Below are positions 37,631-45,797 of a stretch of DNA of 51,685 nucleotides, piece after piece. Where the stretch lies: positions 1 to 51,685 of IMG/VR virus record IMGVR_UViG_3300017989_000150; one strand, given 5' to 3'. The stretch is from a virus. The position numbers and the translations under genes were made by a program. A model generated the notes under the pieces. That model was not told the origin of the DNA. It saw only the letters and a list, made by a program, of their open reading frames with translations, and searched no databases. Position 1 is the first letter of the stretch; each line of letters starts with the position of its first letter.

Positions 37631-39229
37631 CTACGAGAACAACCTGTTTGCGCCGGTGGCGTGATAACCAGTCATCAAACCTACAGACGAAATGAGGGGG
37701 TGGTCGGCGACGAAGTTCTGGAGAAGTGACAGGTCTCTTCCGGCTCTGCGGTCGGCGTTCCACTTTGCCGACAGGAGGTAGGTTGGAAGAATTATGGCCA
37801 TCGCTGGTACCAGTGTGTCGCCTTTGAAGCTCGATACCTTCTCTAGGGGATCGAAATCAGCCGCTGCGAAGATATCAAACAGGTCTCCACGTTGCAACAT
37901 GGCAGATTTCAAGAAAGAGGGCAACCCTGCCATGCCGTTGATATATTTTGCGTACTCTCGACCCACTTCGTCAAGCACTGTGTTTGATGTCTCTTGAAGT
38001 GGGCCTTCCTGAGGTCGCGTTTTCCCAGACAGCACCACGATTATACGCTTGCTGACGAAAGGCTGTAGTACCGATCTGCGGGGCATCCAGTCCAGCAATT
38101 TTCGTAAGATGCCGTCGGAGATGTGGCCTGGGTCGAATAGGTACTTCCCGCTGTCCCGCAGTAGGGGCAATTCCCCACAGGAGAACACGTGTCCGTTGTG
38201 GTGTAGCTCGGAGGCCATTCTTGGATGGCCGTTTCTTCGAAGGAAGAGATACTGGAACTCTCGAGGCCGAAGGACCGTGCCAGTTGCTGCCGTCGACGCG
38301 AGGATTTGAGGAAGACTGAATCCAGCGAGATGTTCCAGGAGATCGTCCGACAACGGCTCCTCATGCTGGTATAGTGGCCTAATGACCTTGGAATAGACTG
38401 CCGGAAACCTCTTCTCGAGTTCAGCGAGTTTGACCTTAGCTGTCTTCGATGCAGCCGCCTTCTCGAATGTCGCCGAGGGCTCAAGCGGGACATAGTTCTC
38501 CAAGAGATGAGACATAGACCTGCCGGCGGAGGAGCTCGCTACCTTCTGGAGGATGGCAGCCTCTTTTGCAGCGCGCACGAATACAAAGCTCAAGTCGAAA
38601 AACCTGGGCTCTGGATTGTAGGCGCACACGACTCTACCGTCAGGAAGGATTTGGGCCATCTGGGACTTGAGGTGGGAGCAATACTCAGCTGTACTCTTGG
38701 AACGCTGTCCGCAAATCGAGCAGACGTCGTACTTGACCTTTGCCCCCATCGAGAGGTCGATCATCTTCCCGGCATCCAGCCGGCTGACGACACTCCCGGC
38801 CCCGACTCTCTCAGCCTTCGCGCGATCGATACGAAAGATGGCCTCCACCCGGTGCATGAGAGGCTCGTAGACGGCTACCGGTACCGTACCAAAGCCTCGG
38901 TCCATCACCTTGTTCTGGTGGTGTTGGTAAGCGCGAGCGTACGTCTCAAAGCTCTTGTGGCCCCAACGCGGGTTCTCTGGTTCAAGCCACTTCCTCTGGA
39001 AGGCGTCGCCGTTGACGTTGCATCCCCAAGTCTCGAAGGAACCCAAGGGGACTACGACCAAGACCAGATCGTTTTCTGAGAACGGTTGTTCAGACAAGTA
39101 GCGGGCAATCCTCGGATGGAACTCGCTCTCGCTTGCTGTCTTGAGGTGTCCATCTGCACCAACAACGTGGTACGGCCTACCCCAAGCAGGGCCCCAAGCA
39201 CCGGAGCCTATTTTGATGAGCTTTTCCAC
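37631..39229 (-). CDS. Prohead protease-like protein with long C-terminal extension
   Basis: A 532-residue protein. Residues 50-215 contain VNGDAFQRKWL, HHQNK (His103/104) and a later LSMG (Ser160) followed by CSICGQRSKSTAEYCSHL (Cys170, 173, 184, His186), a pattern I associate with prohead maturation proteases of large myoviruses. Ser160 and His103/104 are candidate catalytic residues. Residues 216-532 are an extra region with its own K-x-A tags (QKVAS, FEKAA). Location between internal proteins and scaffold genes fits. GTG 39229 follows AGGTAGATT. Protease activity is inferred, not shown. Confidence 0.68.
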   Translation of the reverse strand: MEKLIKIGSGAWGPAWGRPYHVVGADGHLKTASESEFHPRIARYLSEQPFSENDLVLVVVPLGSFETWGCNVNGDAFQRKWLEPENPRWGHKSFETYARAYQHHQNKVMDRGFGTVPVAVYEPLMHRVEAIFRIDRAKAERVGAGSVVSRLDAGKMIDLSMGAKVKYDVCSICGQRSKSTAEYCSHLKSQMAQILPDGRVVCAYNPEPRFFDLSFVFVRAAKEAAILQKVASSSAGRSMSHLLENYVPLEPSATFEKAAASKTAKVKLAELEKRFPAVYSKVIRPLYQHEEPLSDDLLEHLAGFSLPQILASTAATGTVLRPREFQYLFLRRNGHPRMASELHHNGHVFSCGELPLLRDSGKYLFDPGHISDGILRKLLDWMPRRSVLQPFVSKRIIVVLSGKTRPQEGPLQETSNTVLDEVGREYAKYINGMAGLPSFLKSAMLQRGDLFDIFAAADFDPLEKVSSFKGDTLVPAMAIILPTYLLSAKWNADRRAGRDLSLLQNFVADHPLISSVGLMTGYHATGANRLFS

Positions 39230-39236
39230 AATCTAC

Positions 39237-40307
39237 CTAGTAGGCGTCACCAACTGCTTGCCTGAGAGGGTCTGGGATCTCTGTCCCTGAAGCTTGAAGA
39301 CTGGCAACTTCTTGTCCCAAGGCTCTCGCCCTGGCTTGGTCAAATGCGAAATTCAACTGCGCCTGCTGCTGCTCTTCAGCTCGCATCGCCTCCTGGGCCT
39401 GGAGGTTCTCCATCTGAGCATCCCTCTCGAGTATCCCGCCGCGCTCACGGGCCCTGGACAAGGCCTCTGCGTGCTCCAACTGAGCCGCCCCAGACCCCAA
39501 CCCGCGCTGTTTGGCGATAGCATACTCTTCTGCCAACCTCTCTGCCGATGACGGTTGGAGGAGGTCTGCTGCCGTTCCTACCCCCTTCAATACGCCAGCT
39601 GCTTGAGCAGCGTAGTCGGAAACGGCCTTCGTTCTCGGGACCCCGCCCTGGAGTTTCGACGGAAGCACGAAGGGCTCCAACCCGTGCTCGAGCATGACCC
39701 GGGGCTTTGTTTGACCAGGGTCAACGTGTCCGTGAACCGTACCGATCTCTCGGATCAGTGGAGCCATCTGTGCCGCCGCCAACGTAGGATCTTTGGCGAT
39801 GTCTGGGGACAGCGTGTAGAGAGCATTATAGGCGTTTCGGATCTCCTTTTCGGGGACAGGAGTTTCTGTATCACGGGCGACGGCTTTGAGCTCTGTCCCG
39901 TATTCCTGCATCATATTCCGATAGGACCGCGACTTGTCGATCGTCTTCATCTGCCCCTGGAGGTAGTCGACCCCCATAAGACCAGCAGTAGCCCCACCGA
40001 TAATCCCTACGGCCTTGGCAGGTTTGCTCGTGACAACTCGCTTCAGACCAGACCAGAAGCTGGCTGACTTTTCCATAGAAGACCTCTTCATCATCATCGC
40101 CTGACGTTTGACAGCAGGATTCACCCGCCCTTTCGTGAGCAGGTCCTGCCGCTTAGACTGGCGTTTTTGGAGGGCCTTGCTAGGCGAGGTGAACATGGAC
40201 GCCGTCACCAGCGGGTTGGTCATCGCCTTCAGGGGATTTCCGGAAGACATAAGAGCAAGCCCAAACGTCCCTCCGGCTAATGCCTTGTCGGCAGTTCCCT
40301 CAAACAT
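39237..40307 (-). CDS. Virion-region protein with MEKSA tag and hydrophobic segment
   Basis: A 356-residue protein: tag MEKSASFW at residues 78-85, a hydrophobic block around 97-114 (AVGIIGGATAGLMGV), and a Q/A-rich helical C-terminal third. Its start ATG 40307 overlaps the upstream stop and follows a G-rich ribosome site. The hydrophobic block after the tag recurs in several virion-region proteins. Role unknown, possibly an internal head protein. Confidence 0.62.
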   Translation of the reverse strand: MFEGTADKALAGGTFGLALMSSGNPLKAMTNPLVTASMFTSPSKALQKRQSKRQDLLTKGRVNPAVKRQAMMMKRSSMEKSASFWSGLKRVVTSKPAKAVGIIGGATAGLMGVDYLQGQMKTIDKSRSYRNMMQEYGTELKAVARDTETPVPEKEIRNAYNALYTLSPDIAKDPTLAAAQMAPLIREIGTVHGHVDPGQTKPRVMLEHGLEPFVLPSKLQGGVPRTKAVSDYAAQAAGVLKGVGTAADLLQPSSAERLAEEYAIAKQRGLGSGAAQLEHAEALSRARERGGILERDAQMENLQAQEAMRAEEQQQAQLNFAFDQARARALGQEVASLQASGTEIPDPLRQAVGDAY

Positions 40308-41337
40308 GCGAGACCCCCTCCCCCCTCAAGGCCATGCGTGTCGCCTGAGCGTGTTTCTCGGCCAGGTCTTCCCTGGCGGCGGATAAGACTAGCGTCTCTT
40401 TACGGAGCTCCCCGATCGTCTTTGCGGCTTTGACCAACGGATGTTCCGGGTTGATCCCGTCCGAAGTCCGAACCCGCTCGAGGAAAGAGCGGAACTTGGA
40501 GCTCGCTTGCTTGTCGAAACCTGGGCCATCGGGGCGGTCCCACAAGGTAGCCCTGCCATCGTCTGTTTTTTGCCCTCTGGCAATGAAGGCCTCGAAGGCG
40601 TCATCCCGGGGGTCGTGATGGGCAAAGGCCTCCTTGTTCAAGAAGCTGACAAGAGCCGTCCCGACATCACCCGCGGCCGCCTCTTTGACGACATACGAGA
40701 TCTCTTCCGGAGTCGACCCCTCCAAGAGCATCTGATTGGCCGTCTTGAGTAGCTCGCCGATAGCCTCGGCGAAGCCGATCTCGTTGCAGTCTATCTGCTC
40801 CTGGATGACGGATTTGGCTTCCGCTACCTTCGCCGCCACCCGGTCCCAGTCGGCGAGCTCGTCAGAGGGGATTGCCCCAAGGTCGTACTCCTCGGTGCCG
40901 TGACTTCGGAGACTGGCCTCCTTCTCCATGGGAGAATCAAACAGGATCTCTTCCAGACGGTTCATCGGGATGGTCTCCAAAAAGGACAGTGAGGACGGAC
41001 GCGCTGTGCTCGCCGTCTTCTCCAACCAGTAGTTGAACTCGGAGCTGCTGGCCGTCTTTTCGACCTCAGACTCGTCCTCGTTCTTGGTGGAGACGACCCC
41101 GTCCAAGGCCGCCGGCTCAAACCTGATTTTGTGCGGGCAGTCCGTTGAGGCCAACTTGTTCCAGGCAGCCTGGTTGGTAGCCTCAACGACTCTGGCGATC
41201 TGCTCGTTGTTGTACTGGGTGTCCCCGAGGGCATCTACGACCGCCGCCGTGAGGCTGGAAACCTTACCGTCGATGTAGAAATCGGACGCTTGGTCAGCTA
41301 ATCTCAGGACGTCGGACTTGTCAATGAGAGGATTCAC
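40300..41337 (-). CDS. Virion-region protein with many K-x-A tags
   Basis: A 345-residue protein without recognised domain. It has at least seven copies of the tag: EKTASSS, EKTASTA, MEKEASL, VVKEAA, FLNKEAF, FDKQASS and EKHAQA. No other protein in the window has so many, so it may be extensively processed. The start is uncertain: TTG 41370 would coincide with the -10 of the promoter at 41370-41399, so I prefer GTG 41337; neither has a strong Shine-Dalgarno. Confidence 0.6.
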   Translation of the reverse strand: MNPLIDKSDVLRLADQASDFYIDGKVSSLTAAVVDALGDTQYNNEQIARVVEATNQAAWNKLASTDCPHKIRFEPAALDGVVSTKNEDESEVEKTASSSEFNYWLEKTASTARPSSLSFLETIPMNRLEEILFDSPMEKEASLRSHGTEEYDLGAIPSDELADWDRVAAKVAEAKSVIQEQIDCNEIGFAEAIGELLKTANQMLLEGSTPEEISYVVKEAAAGDVGTALVSFLNKEAFAHHDPRDDAFEAFIARGQKTDDGRATLWDRPDGPGFDKQASSKFRSFLERVRTSDGINPEHPLVKAAKTIGELRKETLVLSAAREDLAEKHAQATRMALRGEGVSHV

Positions 41338-41369
41338 GTCAATGACCCGCAGAGAGTTTACACGAGACA

Positions 41370-41399
41370 ATCGTATTGGAGACGGTGCAGCAGTGTCAA
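41370..41399 (-). promoter_or_regulatory. Sigma70-type promoter for the virion operon
   Basis: The minus strand reads TTGACA (41394-41399) and, 18 bases later, TACGAT (41370-41375). This is the only clear -35/-10 pair I found; no GTATAAG was seen between it and 24160, so this promoter could drive the head genes. It sits between the divergent genes. Confidence 0.5.
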
Positions 41400-42079
41400 C
41401 ACCGACTGCTCCATCCTATATCAGCAGAATGGATACGGCAAAGGAATTGGACATCGGAGTCCGGGGAGTCGACTACCACGTCCGCGAGGGGAACCTGACC
41501 CCGATCAAACAGGGCAGGCAAACGATGTTCCTGAGGGCTGAAGTCGAGGAGCTCAGAACTGAGAGGCACCGCCGGCGTACCGACGACACCCTGCGCCGCG
41601 CCGTCGGTGAGCGCCAGCGCCAAGACGACCTCAAGTTCCAGGAAATCAGCGAGCGCCTCAAGTTCCTAGAGCACATTTCTGGAGTAGCCGGGCGAGCAGC
41701 AGGTCTGAACAAGCCGATCCTGCTAGCCATGACCGAAGAAGTGGTAAGGAAGAGCAGGCAGGTAGACCGCCTCTCCACGGAAGAGAAGGCTATGTGGATG
41801 GAGAGGATATCCGCCCTGGACTACAAGACTGTGAAGTTCTGCCTCAAAACACAGGAGCTGTCCAACTTGCCCCTTTGGATACTGCGCCTCGGCATGAAGA
41901 TCGCCGCCTCGAGGGAGACGAAGAAGGAGAAGAACGAGGACCTGCTCCACTGTCGGAACCTGCGCCTCCTACTCCAGAGTTTTGCGCCTCCCAGACCAGT
42001 CTACTACTGCTCCTTCCCACTACCCCAATCCCTGTCTCCCGTAGACGCCCTCATCCTAGCCTCACACACCGCCCACTAA
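41393..42079 (+). CDS. HTH/MerR-like regulator
   Basis: A 228-residue protein. Near the N-terminus YISRMDTAKELDIGVRGVDY leads into HVREGNLTPIKQGRQTMFLRAEVEELRTER, the pattern of an excisionase/MerR-like helix-turn-helix (helix, recognition helix, then a wing with G-R-Q). The rest is helical and charged, with a low-complexity end. It faces the virion operon across a 20-base gap and could control its promoter. GTG 41393 is preferred because upstream starts lack a site and would overlap the opposite gene; several ATG/TTG codons upstream remain possible. Confidence 0.6.
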   Translation: MSTPTAPSYISRMDTAKELDIGVRGVDYHVREGNLTPIKQGRQTMFLRAEVEELRTERHRRRTDDTLRRAVGERQRQDDLKFQEISERLKFLEHISGVAGRAAGLNKPILLAMTEEVVRKSRQVDRLSTEEKAMWMERISALDYKTVKFCLKTQELSNLPLWILRLGMKIAASRETKKEKNEDLLHCRNLRLLLQSFAPPRPVYYCSFPLPQSLSPVDALILASHTAH

Positions 42080-42083
42080 CCTC

Positions 42084-42090
42084 GTATAAG
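42084..42090 (+). promoter_or_regulatory. GTATAAG promoter-like motif
   Basis: Plus-strand GTATAAG five bases after the regulator gene stop and 26 bases before ATG 42117. Confidence 0.62.
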
Positions 42091-42116
42091 GTCGGGTACA
42101 ACTACGGAGGGAATCT

Positions 42117-42722
42117 ATGCCAGCAGGGAAGATGTCCAACTTCGACGAGAGTACGGCCCTGGTTCTAGCGAGTGAACCAGAAGAGGAAGAATATGGGCCC
42201 TCGCTCACGGAGAAGTTGAGCAGCAGTGCACAAAGTGCAATCGACAAAGCGAGAGAGGCGGGAGAGGCCGCCAAAGAAGTAGCCAAAGGCGTGGTGTCCA
42301 AGGGAAGACAGAACACTACAGGGAGGAGAGGAAAAAAGATGGCAGCAAGCAACCAGCCCGACCCGATGATGCAGTGGGTGATGCAGTATCTTCGGGAGGA
42401 GCAAACGAGGATCAGCAAACTCGATGCAGACACCAGGGAGTTCGTCAAGGGCGCCCTGGAGAACCTGCGTGAGACGACGAAGGAGCAGCGGGCGCTGAAC
42501 GCACTCATCGAAGAGACGATGACGCTCATCTCTGTGACCATTCAAGAGGAGAGGAGGAGATCTCAAGCCAAGGCTTGGTGGGAGTGGATTCGAGACCTCA
42601 GTCTCATCCTCGTTGGAGCTGTCAGCTGTATCCGTCTCGGGCAGGTAGCCACTGCGCAGCAGGTCCTGATTGGGCAGCTGGAGCCCAAGAGACCACACCT
42701 ATCTGTAGCCCGCGCTGCCTAA
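42117..42722 (+). CDS. Coiled-coil protein with C-terminal membrane segment
   Basis: A 201-residue protein: a glutamate-rich N-terminus, an Ala/Glu/Lys-rich helical region, then a coiled coil with alternating charges (REEQTRISKLDADTREFVKG) and a hydrophobic stretch LSLILVGAVSCIRL at about 164-177, probably a single membrane span. Possible role in membrane interaction during assembly or lysis, not established. ATG 42117 follows GGAGGGAATCT. Confidence 0.62.
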   Translation: MPAGKMSNFDESTALVLASEPEEEEYGPSLTEKLSSSAQSAIDKAREAGEAAKEVAKGVVSKGRQNTTGRRGKKMAASNQPDPMMQWVMQYLREEQTRISKLDADTREFVKGALENLRETTKEQRALNALIEETMTLISVTIQEERRRSQAKAWWEWIRDLSLILVGAVSCIRLGQVATAQQVLIGQLEPKRPHLSVARAA

Positions 42723-42745
42723 CCTGCGGGCAGTTGAAGAGGCTT

Positions 42746-42778
42746 CCAGTGAGGGAGGGCTGCACTCTCCCTCACTGG
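42746..42778. terminator. Bidirectional hairpin terminator
   Basis: CCAGTGAGGGAG (42746-42757) pairs with CTCCCTCACTGG (42767-42778): a 12-bp perfect stem with a 9-base loop. It lies between convergent genes (stop at 42722, terminase stop at 42772), the right arm reaching into the terminase C-terminal codons. No T-tract; it could end both transcripts. Confidence 0.72.
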
Positions 42779-44487
42779 AGGTCTGGCCTCGGAAATTTAG
42801 CCTGAGATGCGAGGAACGAGTAGGCCACACTATGCACGGTGTCGTCCGTGGTTCCTTTCGGGTGATCGTACTTGAGGTTCCCGTGTACGTTCAGCTCCTT
42901 GTGGACGTTCAAGAAGTCCCCCGCGTATCCCTCGTCGTGGAGCTCGTCCCACGAACAGCGGAAGCGCATACCGCCTGACTTGACGAGATGGAACACGTCC
43001 GCTAGCACAGCCGTCCTATTGGTGATGTAGACCATCGCTGACGTGTCGTACTTCAACTTGTCTCGCTGGTTGGTGTGCGCGTAGACGAAAGTCTTGTCGA
43101 ACCCGAAGGCCTTCCTGATCCTACTATTGAGACCATGACCAAGACCCCAGTCTAGCCCTACGAAGTTGGCGTTGACTGCTCCGAGTAGGCGCATCACCTC
43201 GGCGACCGCGAGCTCGGGGTCTAGGAGGTCACGGGTGAAGTTCTTCAGGAAGAAAACCTCGAAGAGGTCATCGACATACCTTCCAGCTGTGAAGATCGTC
43301 TTCGACGGGTCTCCCAGGCCCCAGTCGACTCCGCAGAACACGTATCCGTTCACCAGCTTGGGTGGGGCTTTTGCCCCAGCGACGTCCAGGTTCAACAACT
43401 TGTGCTGCGGCATGCAGATGTTCTTCAGGTCCTCCCTAGTTACTGGCTTGTCGCCCGAATCGTAGCTGATGCCGAGGACTTCGTTGTAGAACCGGGGACG
43501 GTTGTACCGCCGCCATTTGTAGAGCAGGTCGTCCCACTTCCTTCGGAAGAGGTCCCGGTTGTAAGAGAAGCTGTACGGGAGGAGGAGCTGTGGAATGCGA
43601 AAGCCTTCCATATCAGCAGAGGCCGGGCCTGTTCTGAACCACCCGGCTCCGAACCTCTTCCCGTCAGAGGTTACTTTCCCGAAGGGGTTCAACTTTCCGC
43701 CGCACTTGATGCAGACTAGGCCGTGAGGACCGATGTTGTCCTCCATCATCCCCTCGTTCCAGTGGTTGCACGCCTCACAGCGGATCATCCATTCGTTCTG
43801 TGTCGACTCCTGGGACCAGTAGTACTCGAGAGGATTGTCGTAGGTCTTGGGGGTACCCAGCACTCGAAAGATAGGGCCCTCCACCCTGTCACAGTGGGCT
43901 AGAGTCTCCCGGATGACGGGGATGTTCTCGTTGATGATGTCCTGCACCTCATCGATGAACAGGACCTCTGCCGGGATACCACGAACTCGGTCAGGGGTGA
44001 GGTAGGCAGCTCGAAGAGTGATGCTCGAGTGGAGCCCAAAGAAGGACTTCCGACTCACGCTCCAACGGTCTTCATCCCGCATGTGGGTGATCTTCGGGGA
44101 AGTCTCTACAACCTCGTCGATGCGCCGAAAGGAAAACTCAGAGAGCTGCGGGTTGGATGGGGCTACGTAGAGGATGCTGGTCCAGGGAACCTGGGCTTCG
44201 GCGAGCGCCTTGTTCGCCAAGCTCGAGGACTTCTCTACCTGCCTCCCGGCCACAATGACGGCACTACGTCGGTACTTGTTCTTGGGGAACTTCATGTACT
44301 CGAGGTCGTATGGGAGAATCCACCAAGGCCGAAAGTGCAGATTGAGCGCCTTGCCCGTTACCGTCAGGTTCTGGTCAATCCACTGAGACTGCCGAAGCCG
44401 CCTCTGCTGCACGTGCTTCACCCGCGCAGAGTGCGCGCGAAACTCAGCCATCTCTTCTGAGGTCTCAGGTCTCTCTATGGACAACAT
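42772..44487 (-). CDS. Terminase large subunit
   Basis: A 571-residue ATPase/nuclease for DNA packaging. Walker A is AGRQVEKSSS (residues 80-89); the usual glycine before KS is Glu85. Walker B is VLFIDEVQD (Asp179, Glu180). A zinc finger, CEAC (237-240) with CIKC (259-262), lies between ATPase and nuclease domains. The nuclease has the RNase-H-like acids Asp388 (GVDWGLGD), Asp446 (LDWGLGHG) and Asp548/549 (TTDDT). It powers translocation of DNA into the prohead and cuts the concatemer. ATG 44487 follows GAGGGACTTATACG. The small terminase was not identified. Confidence 0.92.
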   Translation of the reverse strand: MLSIERPETSEEMAEFRAHSARVKHVQQRRLRQSQWIDQNLTVTGKALNLHFRPWWILPYDLEYMKFPKNKYRRSAVIVAGRQVEKSSSLANKALAEAQVPWTSILYVAPSNPQLSEFSFRRIDEVVETSPKITHMRDEDRWSVSRKSFFGLHSSITLRAAYLTPDRVRGIPAEVLFIDEVQDIINENIPVIRETLAHCDRVEGPIFRVLGTPKTYDNPLEYYWSQESTQNEWMIRCEACNHWNEGMMEDNIGPHGLVCIKCGGKLNPFGKVTSDGKRFGAGWFRTGPASADMEGFRIPQLLLPYSFSYNRDLFRRKWDDLLYKWRRYNRPRFYNEVLGISYDSGDKPVTREDLKNICMPQHKLLNLDVAGAKAPPKLVNGYVFCGVDWGLGDPSKTIFTAGRYVDDLFEVFFLKNFTRDLLDPELAVAEVMRLLGAVNANFVGLDWGLGHGLNSRIRKAFGFDKTFVYAHTNQRDKLKYDTSAMVYITNRTAVLADVFHLVKSGGMRFRCSWDELHDEGYAGDFLNVHKELNVHGNLKYDHPKGTTDDTVHSVAYSFLASQAKFPRPDLQ

Positions 44488-44488
44488 C

Positions 44489-44495
44489 GTATAAG
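44489..44495 (+). promoter_or_regulatory. GTATAAG promoter-like motif
   Basis: Plus-strand GTATAAG starting two bases outside the terminase start codon, 24 bases before ATG 44520. It drives the small genes opposite the terminase. Confidence 0.6.
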
Positions 44496-44519
44496 TCCCT
44501 CACAACAGGAGGAGAGTGC

Positions 44520-44921
44520 ATGCAGAAAATCATCGACATCTTGGAGGCCCATTCCGCTCCCGAATACTTCTCCGAATGCGACAGTGGGAAGAGGCTTCTC
44601 GCCCACAAGGCCATCATCGAACCGGAGATCCGAGAGGAGGTATGGGAACTTCCCCCTGACAGAATCTTACCAGCACTGCGGAGAGCCTTGTCAAACGAGG
44701 AGCTCACAAAAGTCCTGCGCAGGCACGAGATTGCAGGCAGGGTGACGAAGAGTCAACTGTCCTTGTTGCGAGAACTACTCTCAGAGATCCTCATTGAGCA
44801 AGAGCTATTCAGGGTTGCCGAAAGACTCGGGTGCTCTGGATTCCGATGGTGTATCCTGTGCCCGGAAGGGAAGAACATCGTCGCCAGGAAGATCTACGAC
44901 TATGCAATGGGACCAACTTGA
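44520..44921 (+). CDS. Small hypothetical protein
   Basis: A 133-residue protein, mostly helical, with a C-terminal FRWCILCPEGKN that has a CxxC knuckle. It is divergent from the terminase gene. A small-terminase function is possible by position, but nothing in the sequence supports it. ATG 44520 follows AGGAGGAGAGTGC. Confidence 0.66.
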   Translation: MQKIIDILEAHSAPEYFSECDSGKRLLAHKAIIEPEIREEVWELPPDRILPALRRALSNEELTKVLRRHEIAGRVTKSQLSLLRELLSEILIEQELFRVAERLGCSGFRWCILCPEGKNIVARKIYDYAMGPT

Positions 44922-45261
44922 TAGCGTCGCTCAACACCTGAAAGGTACTCTCGGGGCAGTAGCGATGAAGACGGAAGTAGAGGTAGTCCGCTCAAAGCGG
45001 TACACCGACCCCTCCGTCTTATTAGTATCGGTCTGGACGGAGGCCAAGGGCCAACGCCAGAGCATCTTGGACCTGATAGGGGCACACCACCCAAAGAACT
45101 GGAAGAAGACCAGAACTCGGACCAAGACTACCAAAGACCGATTCTTGTGGAAGACCTGGGTGCGCGTTGAGTACATGCCCCGAGCCACCAAGCCCCTTGC
45201 TGTTCGCTTGGCAGAGCAAGGGCGCCCAGGACAAGAGAAGAACCCGTCCTACCCGACCTAG
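44902..45261 (+). CDS. Small basic protein
   Basis: A 119-residue basic protein with a TRTRTKTTKD run and a beta-like middle. Unknown function. ATG 44902 overlaps the end of the preceding gene by 20 bases and has AGGAAG about 11 bases upstream. An ORF in this frame extends back to 44794, but that would lie fully inside the previous gene. It ends overlapping the minus-strand gene at 45258 by four bases. Confidence 0.52.
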   Translation: MQWDQLDSVAQHLKGTLGAVAMKTEVEVVRSKRYTDPSVLLVSVWTEAKGQRQSILDLIGAHHPKNWKKTRTRTKTTKDRFLWKTWVRVEYMPRATKPLAVRLAEQGRPGQEKNPSYPT

Positions 45262-45797
45262 TCCCGCCACCTATTGCGGCGCAGGTCCTTCTCGAGCAGA
45301 TGGATCTCTCCATTCAAGGAGTACTTGCTAGCCTTTTCGAACAGGGAATCCAGCCGCCCAAGGAAGCGCTCGACCAAGATCCTCTCTGCGCCCATACGGT
45401 TCCCTGCCTTCTGCACCTTGACGCAGAAAGTAGGCTGCCCGAGAGCTCGAGTAGGGTCATTTGCCCGAACGAAGTGCTGGGCGATCTGCCGGCCGAAGAA
45501 GTCTGCCTCGGCTGGGATGTCCCCACCGACCGCCCACACGAATGCGTCTTCCAGGATCATGCCCGTCACCTTCTCGTTGAAGGTGAAGTCGAAGCTGCCC
45601 TTCTTCGGAAAGAAGTGGTAGATCACGTCCCCGTTGGGCTGGAATGCGATCTCCACATCGTAGAACCTACGCTCGTGGTTCCGGAATGGGATCTGTGTTG
45701 GAATGTGGGCGCGCTGGCCCTCATTGCTTAGGAACGAATGGGATGAGTTGTCCGCGGTTTGTGGTGTCATCTTCTTCCTCCAGGAGTCGTCGCTCAT
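45258..45797 (-). CDS. Virion-region protein with LFEKAS motif
   Basis: A 179-residue protein with a beta-rich middle (FYDVEIAFQPNGDVIYHFFP) and, near the C-terminus, RLDSLFEKASKYSLNG, a late copy of the tag. No family recognised. Two starts fit: ATG 45797 (GGAGGAGGAAG upstream) and ATG 45770 (GGAGGAAGAAG); both overlap the upstream gene by 50-77 bases. I use the longer. Confidence 0.6.
   Translation of the reverse strand: MSDDSWRKKMTPQTADNSSHSFLSNEGQRAHIPTQIPFRNHERRFYDVEIAFQPNGDVIYHFFPKKGSFDFTFNEKVTGMILEDAFVWAVGGDIPAEADFFGRQIAQHFVRANDPTRALGQPTFCVKVQKAGNRMGAERILVERFLGRLDSLFEKASKYSLNGEIHLLEKDLRRNRWRD

Noticed and set aside
38039-38045. A near copy of the promoter motif (ATTATAC) within the protease gene
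   Set aside because: It differs in the first base from CTTATAC, lies deep inside a gene and has no gene start downstream.
44520-44921. Small terminase subunit
   Set aside because: Its position next to the large terminase is suggestive, but it is on the opposite strand and has no HTH motif of a small subunit.
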